In this document: positions 59,839 to 64,000 of the stretch, one piece after another
Position numbering within the stretch: the first letter of the stretch is position 1
Layout: each line of letters opens with the position of its first letter
Notes under the pieces: model-generated
The model's input: only the letters and a program-made list of their open reading frames with translations
The model's database searches: none
Told to the model about the DNA's origin: nothing
NCBI RefSeq assembly: GCF_014191375.1
Contig: NZ_JACHWN010000005.1
Coordinates: 306,230-370,229 of the forward strand
Source of the DNA: Mesorhizobium sp. RMAD-H1
GTDB lineage: Bacteria > Pseudomonadota > Alphaproteobacteria > Rhizobiales > Rhizobiaceae
Length of the DNA stretch: 64,000 nucleotides
Direction: 5' to 3'
Program-made: the position numbers and the translations under genes

Positions 59839-61302
59839 ATGGTGTTTTTGTTCATGCCGTGCATTCCTCCCCTGTTTCGCCTTGCATTGCTCGCTTCCGC
59901 AACCGGCACGATATTCCCAGTATCCGCAGAGGCCGGGCAGATCGGCGGGAGGGACGGGTTCGAGGGTAATCGGGGCGCCATCCAGCTGGCACAGCTCTAT
60001 GATCCCGGCGAGGAAGTCTATCGCGACGGGCGCATCCGCATTTACATCGACCCGAACGGCCGCCGGATCACCATGGACCGGCGCGGGCGTATCCTGTCGA
60101 TCGAGGAGCCGGAACCGGAATACAGGCGCGTGCGCCGCGCGCCGGCGCCGGAGGACAACTGGACGCTCGACGGTCCCGTCGGTGGCGGAGCGCCCTATGA
60201 CGGGTTCGGCGGCGTGCCGGAGGATCCCTATGCGCGCTATCCCGACACGCCGCCCGCTGACCCCTATTATGACGCGCCGCCGGCGGGGACCTATGACGGA
60301 AACAGGGACGGGCAGATCGAACGCTCGGAGCTGCCGCCGCCCGACACCTCCGCTTCGCTCGAGGATGATTCGCGGCGCCCGGCGATAGAGCCGCCGTCGG
60401 CGGCTATGCCCGCGCCCGGCGACATGGCCCCGGCGATCGAAATGCCGAAGGGCGAGCGGGCCAAGGAACGAATCGCCGCCTATCAGGTACTGCTCGACCG
60501 GGCCGGCGCGTCACCGGGCGTCATCGACGGGCGGGCGGGCAGCAATGTCGACAAGGCCGCAGCGGCTTACGGCGAACTGACCGGCAAATATCTGGATCCC
60601 TCGAACGAGGCGGCCATCAATGCCGAGCTGGAGGCGACGGGCGGGCCGGCCTTCACCGAATATACGATCACCAATGAGGATGTGGGCCGGCAATATGTGG
60701 CATCGATTCCGGAAGATTATGCGCACAAGGCGCAGCTTCCGGCGATGGCCTATACGTCCGTCGCCGAAATGCTCGGCGAAAAATTCCATATCGACGAGGC
60801 TTACCTAAGGGAAATCAATCCGGGCTTGGACTTCAATCAGCCGGGCACGGTCGTTCGCGTTCCCAATGTCGGCAGGCCGGTCACCGCCAAGGTGGCGCAG
60901 ATCGTTGCCGACAAGCAGCGCAAGCAGGTGCGCGGTTATGACGAATCGGGACGGCTGGTCGTCGCCTATCCCTCGACCATCGGCTCGTCCGACAATCCCT
61001 CGCCCTCCGGCATCGTCCAAGTGGAGCGAATCGCGATCAATCCCAACTATACCTACAATCCGAAGATCAATTTCAAACAGGGCAATAACGACAAGATCCT
61101 GACCATTCCGCCCGGGCCGAACGGACCGGTAGGTACGGTCTGGATTGCGCTTTCCAAGCCGACCTACGGCATCCACGGCACGCCCGAGCCCTCGAAGATC
61201 GGCAAGACGTCAAGCCATGGCTGCGTCCGCCTGACCAATTGGGACGCCGAGGAACTGGCAAAGCTGGTGAAACCGGGTGTGACGGTCGAATTCGTCGAGT
61301 GA
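59839..61302 (+). CDS. L,D-transpeptidase (YkuD) with an EF-hand-like loop
   Basis: 487-residue exported peptidoglycan cross-linking enzyme. Signal peptide about 6-31 (an ATG at 59854 is an alternative start), a Pro/Asp/Tyr-rich stretch (about 90-200) holding a perfect EF-hand-type loop D153-G-N155-R-D157-G-Q-I-E-R-S-E164, a peptidoglycan-binding-like region (GERAKERIAAYQVLLDRAGASPGVIDGRAGSNVDKAAAAY), and a C-terminal YkuD domain with HGTPEPSKIGKTSSHGCVRLTNWDAEELAKLV, the S-H-G-C catalytic motif. Makes 3-3 cross-links or anchors proteins. Convergent with the M23 gene. Confidence 0.93.
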   Translation: MVFLFMPCIPPLFRLALLASATGTIFPVSAEAGQIGGRDGFEGNRGAIQLAQLYDPGEEVYRDGRIRIYIDPNGRRITMDRRGRILSIEEPEPEYRRVRRAPAPEDNWTLDGPVGGGAPYDGFGGVPEDPYARYPDTPPADPYYDAPPAGTYDGNRDGQIERSELPPPDTSASLEDDSRRPAIEPPSAAMPAPGDMAPAIEMPKGERAKERIAAYQVLLDRAGASPGVIDGRAGSNVDKAAAAYGELTGKYLDPSNEAAINAELEATGGPAFTEYTITNEDVGRQYVASIPEDYAHKAQLPAMAYTSVAEMLGEKFHIDEAYLREINPGLDFNQPGTVVRVPNVGRPVTAKVAQIVADKQRKQVRGYDESGRLVVAYPSTIGSSDNPSPSGIVQVERIAINPNYTYNPKINFKQGNNDKILTIPPGPNGPVGTVWIALSKPTYGIHGTPEPSKIGKTSSHGCVRLTNWDAEELAKLVKPGVTVEFVE

Positions 61303-61316
61303 GGCGGCGGTATTCC

Positions 61317-61332
61317 CTCTCTCTCTCTCTCT
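61317..61332. repeat. CT dinucleotide repeat
   Basis: Eight tandem CT units in the 52-nt gap between convergent Ldt and M23 genes. May vary in length. Confidence 0.9.
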
Positions 61333-61354
61333 GTGGAAGAAGGGAACCTGGGAA

Positions 61355-63313
61355 TCAGCCGTTGACGGAACCGGTCGCGGCGAGCTTGGTGCCGTTGTCC
61401 TTCTGGTCGTTCAGCAACTGATCGATGCGCTCGCGCTCGCGCTGGAAAGCCTCCAGCTCCTTGCCTTTCAGGGTCTTGTTGTCCGGCAGCCGGATGCGCA
61501 TCGGGTCGACCTTGGTGCCGTTGACGATCACCTCATAGTGCAAATGCGGTCCGGTGGAGAGGCCCGTCGAGCCGACGTAGCCGATGACCTGTCCCTGGCG
61601 CACGCGGGCGCCGGGCGTTACCCCCGATGCGATGGCATTCTGGTGGGAATAGCTCGTCTGATAGCCATTGGCGTGGCGGAGGATCGTTTGATTGCCATAG
61701 CCGTTGGTCCAGCCGGCCCGCTCGACGACGCCGTTGCCGGCGGCAATGATCGGCGTACCGCGGGGGGCGGCCCAGTCGACACCCGTATGCATCCTGAGGA
61801 AGCCGAGGATCGGGTGGCGGCGCATGCCGAAAGGAGAGCGGAAGATGCCGTTGGGCACCGGATTGCGCAGCAGGAACTGCTTCGCGCTCTTGCCCTTCTC
61901 GTCGTAGTAATCGGTCGTGCCGTCCGGCGCCTGGTAACGGTAGAACCTGCGGGTGGTGCTGCCGAATGTGGCGGCGACGTAGAGAATCTCGGATTCCTCG
62001 CCTGCCCGGTCGGAATTTTCCGGCAGCGAGAAGAAGGCCTCTATCTGGTCGGTGGGCGAAATCGTTGCCTGCAGGTCCACGTCGGAAGCCAGCATCTTGA
62101 CCAGCTGGGTGGTCATGGTCTCTGTCATGCCATAGGCGAGGGCGGCACGGCAGATGCCATCATAGACGGTCGGAAGATCGCCGCGAATGCGCGGCAATGG
62201 CGCGCTGCCGTCGAAAGCGGTGCGCAGCAGCGGCGTCATTTCCGGTTCGTCCGAGGGCACATATTGGCCGCGGTCGTCGAGCGCGACGGTCAGCAAATGC
62301 GTCGTGCCGTTATAAATGCTGGCGCGGACGATCCTGTCCACGTCATCATGCGATTCGACGCCGACGCGCAGGACGCTGCCGGCCTTCAGGCGCGGCGAGT
62401 TCATGAGCTTGGCCAACGCCTCGGCCATCTCGGCGGTATTGCCGCCGTCATAGCCCGCCTTGGCCAGGGCGTCGACGATCGCCTCGTCACTGCGGAAGGG
62501 AAGCACCTCTTCCGAAAAACCGTCGCTCACCGCATCCGGGCCGGCACGCGGGGCGATGCTCACGTTCTCCTGGACGATGCGTACATCGAGCGGCGGGGTC
62601 AGCGAATAGGGCGATTCGCTGTTGCCGAAGCGCAAGGGATCGACATAGTGGAGCGAAGCCACCTGCATGTCCCCGTCGGTGAGCAGCATGCCGGTATTGC
62701 GCACGACCTTCTCGACCTCGTCCGCGGTGAGATCGGCGGATGTATCGAATTCGGCCGTCGCCAGCGGAAAATCCGATGTCCGCAGGCTGACTTCGCTTTC
62801 CACCTTGGCGCCATATATCTGTCCGGTGCTCGCCGTCTGGGTCGGCGGGGCGCCTTCAGAGAAGATGGCGAGCGCGTTGAACGGCGGATATTTGCGGCTG
62901 CCGGGATGGTCGGCGGCGAGCGCCATGCGCACATATTCGAAAGGACGGGTGCGGATAACCTCGCGCTCGCCGACCTTCTGCATGGTCGATACGTCGAAAC
63001 GGCGCCGGTCGCGATTCTTCTGGATCGCGGTGGTCGCGGCAACGCGATCGCCCTTGGACGTATCGCTGTCGGAATCGGGGCCCTGCATCTCGTTGCGTGC
63101 AAGCAGCTCCGGCGGGGTCGCCAATTGCTCGCGCCCGTCAAGGGCGGCGAAGAGCGCGACGCCCATCAGCATGCAGGATGTAATGCCTGTCAGGAAGGTG
63201 CCGGCGAGCCAGCGGGCGGAAATCTCACGGCGGTCCGGCGGCCCGCGCCGCCCGTCGGTGATGAGCGGCGGTTCGTTGCCGGGGTCTATCGCGTGCCGCT
63301 CGTATTCCTTCAT
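61355..63313 (-). CDS. Membrane-anchored M23 family metallopeptidase (RgsM-like)
   Basis: 652-residue peptidase with a cytoplasmic N-terminus (1-~34), one helix (about 35-57, LAGTFLTGITSCMLMGVALFAAL), a long periplasmic region, and a C-terminal M23 (LytM) domain: RMHTGVDWAAPRGTPIIAAGNGVVERAGWTNGYGNQTILRHANGYQTSYSHQNAIA and GPHLHYEVIVNGTKVDP. The metal ligands H-x-G-x-D and H-L-H are kept, so endopeptidase activity is likely. In Sinorhizobium a related M23 protein encoded next to clpB acts in polar growth (RgsM; recalled, not verified). It lies beside an L,D-transpeptidase gene, suggesting shared cell-wall work. Confidence 0.9.
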   Translation of the reverse strand: MKEYERHAIDPGNEPPLITDGRRGPPDRREISARWLAGTFLTGITSCMLMGVALFAALDGREQLATPPELLARNEMQGPDSDSDTSKGDRVAATTAIQKNRDRRRFDVSTMQKVGEREVIRTRPFEYVRMALAADHPGSRKYPPFNALAIFSEGAPPTQTASTGQIYGAKVESEVSLRTSDFPLATAEFDTSADLTADEVEKVVRNTGMLLTDGDMQVASLHYVDPLRFGNSESPYSLTPPLDVRIVQENVSIAPRAGPDAVSDGFSEEVLPFRSDEAIVDALAKAGYDGGNTAEMAEALAKLMNSPRLKAGSVLRVGVESHDDVDRIVRASIYNGTTHLLTVALDDRGQYVPSDEPEMTPLLRTAFDGSAPLPRIRGDLPTVYDGICRAALAYGMTETMTTQLVKMLASDVDLQATISPTDQIEAFFSLPENSDRAGEESEILYVAATFGSTTRRFYRYQAPDGTTDYYDEKGKSAKQFLLRNPVPNGIFRSPFGMRRHPILGFLRMHTGVDWAAPRGTPIIAAGNGVVERAGWTNGYGNQTILRHANGYQTSYSHQNAIASGVTPGARVRQGQVIGYVGSTGLSTGPHLHYEVIVNGTKVDPMRIRLPDNKTLKGKELEAFQRERERIDQLLNDQKDNGTKLAATGSVNG

Positions 63314-63925
63314 CCTGTAAGCTGCCGGTCCTCTGGTCGTGCCGTATGTGCGAGCGTGCCCGATCGCGCGCCGGCCAGTCCTATAGGCTGGAAAGATGAG
63401 GGGCTTGCCCCGTGAGTGATCCGAGTTTTGCCTGCCGCAGGCTTCGAAGTCAACGCGAAGCCGTGGGCGAGCCGGTTTTCCCCTTCATACCCCACAATTT
63501 GCTAACCGCAATTGCCGAACACAGGCCCTGAACGTTATATCGCTCGCAATCGAAAGCAGGGCTAAAAGTCGAATAGGGCAGGTTTGTGACGGGTCTTGAT
63601 TTGGCGCGCTTGGCACCCGATATCCACGCTGTCCACTGAAGCATGCAGAAAGACTTCGGGTCATCCGCGTTGAGCGGGAAGAGCCTGGGGCCGGCATCGA
63701 TCGGAATTAACCAATTCAAGGCCTCCCGGGCGCAAGGCCTTGAATCGGACTGTTTCGCCCCCATATCTATATAATCCATCCGATCATTGATTTCGTTGAA
63801 CGGCGGTTCCGATCCGGGAGCTCATGTGCGACGGAAATATGACGGTGGCATTGCCTTGCGGGCGCCAACTCCCGGGGGCAAGAAAAGGCCGGCGAAATTT
63901 TTTCGAAAATTCGCACATAATGCGG
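63314..63925. other. Gene-free region before the right-edge promoter
   Basis: About 610 nt. It contains the divergent M23 promoter, a 10-bp inverted repeat ATTCAAGGCC/GGCCTTGAAT (63714-63745, 12-nt loop), and short frames without convincing codon use. I see no gene in it. AT-rich sequence at 63895-63920 (GAAATTTTTTCGAAAATTCGC) directly precedes the promoter and could be an UP-element. Confidence 0.5.
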
Positions 63926-63955
63926 TTGACAGTTTTGGAGGTGTGGTCGTATATA
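63926..63955 (+). promoter_or_regulatory. Strong sigma70 promoter, probably of an rRNA (or tRNA) operon beginning at the right edge
   Basis: -35 TTGACA (63926-63931), 18-nt spacer, -10 TATATA (63950-63955), preceded by an A/T-rich block. Perfect or near-perfect boxes are rare in this GC-rich genome outside stable-RNA genes; the GGCGGCGGCGCCGCTGGCG leader is also typical. The transcript itself lies beyond the window. Confidence 0.7.
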
Positions 63956-64000
63956 GCGCCACAACGAGGGCGGCGGCGCCGCTGGCGAGTGAAGAGTTCG

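Noticed and set aside
63450..63779. 109-codon minus-strand frame upstream of the M23 gene
   Set aside because: No ribosome site, mixed codon use, no recognised motif; it runs through inverted repeats of the intergenic region.

Overview
The window looks like chromosomal DNA of a GC-rich alphaproteobacterium of the order Hyphomicrobiales (Rhizobiales), probably Rhizobiaceae or a close relative. The grounds are the protein families (DUF1737, DUF1178, DUF4167, an EI-Ntr PtsP, an L,D-transpeptidase and M23 pair), rhizobial gene neighbourhoods (secA-ppiC-argJ-mutT-comF-grxC; prfA-prmC-DUF4167-clpB), Rhizobiales-type palindromic repeats, and an RpoH-like promoter in front of clpB. No species can be named from the sequence alone.

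Region by region: 1-17.8 kb is housekeeping. It holds a truncated GNAT gene, typA, mgtE, an M3 peptidase, a CitE-like CoA-ester lyase with a DUF1737 partner, leuD, a zincin, asd, an MHS-type MFS carrier with a large periplasmic insertion, ada, leuB, a Trm112-like gene, a Lon N-domain protein, a CnoX-like thioredoxin, a prolyl-tRNA editing protein, and tRNA-Gly(GCC) with its terminator. From 17.8 to about 35.1 kb lies an accessory block. First comes a degraded stretch with an alpha/beta-hydrolase fragment. Then comes an envelope-stress or drug-efflux module: mipA, a histidine kinase, an ICMT-like membrane methyltransferase, an OmpR-type regulator, an RND pump with its adaptor, and a chorismate mutase. 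After it comes a PaoABC-type molybdenum aldehyde oxidoreductase operon with a metallo-beta-lactamase-fold protein and a divergent LysR gene, and finally a TetR/alpha-beta hydrolase pair. From 35.1 kb to the end the sequence is again core: a GNAT/flippase operon, secA, a parvulin, argJ, GNAT, mutT, a methyltransferase, comF, grxC, a nitrilase-family gene, DUF1178, ubiG, lysC, ptsP, prfA, prmC, DUF4167, clpB, an L,D-transpeptidase, an M23 peptidase, and a strong sigma70 promoter of rRNA/tRNA type at the right edge.

The main discovery is a five-copy operator. A 16-bp sequence close to TGTTAAGATTTGTTGC (a TGTT direct repeat with a 10-bp period, as OmpR-family regulators use) lies upstream of mipA, the kinase gene, the regulator gene, the RND adaptor gene and the chorismate mutase gene. 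It always has the same orientation relative to the downstream gene and ends 60-102 nt before the start codon. This ties the genes between 18.3 and 27.4 kb into one autoregulated two-component regulon. The rest of the module is inference: MipA as an outer-membrane partner of the sensor, and efflux plus lipid or surface modification as the output.

Other noteworthy points are the PaoABC-MBL operon, where the small subunit and the MBL protein carry twin-arginine-like leaders; a palindromic repeat family present as two inverted pairs whose stems differ by compensatory changes; a canonical EF-hand loop in the L,D-transpeptidase; and well-placed dyad operators for the LysR and TetR regulators.
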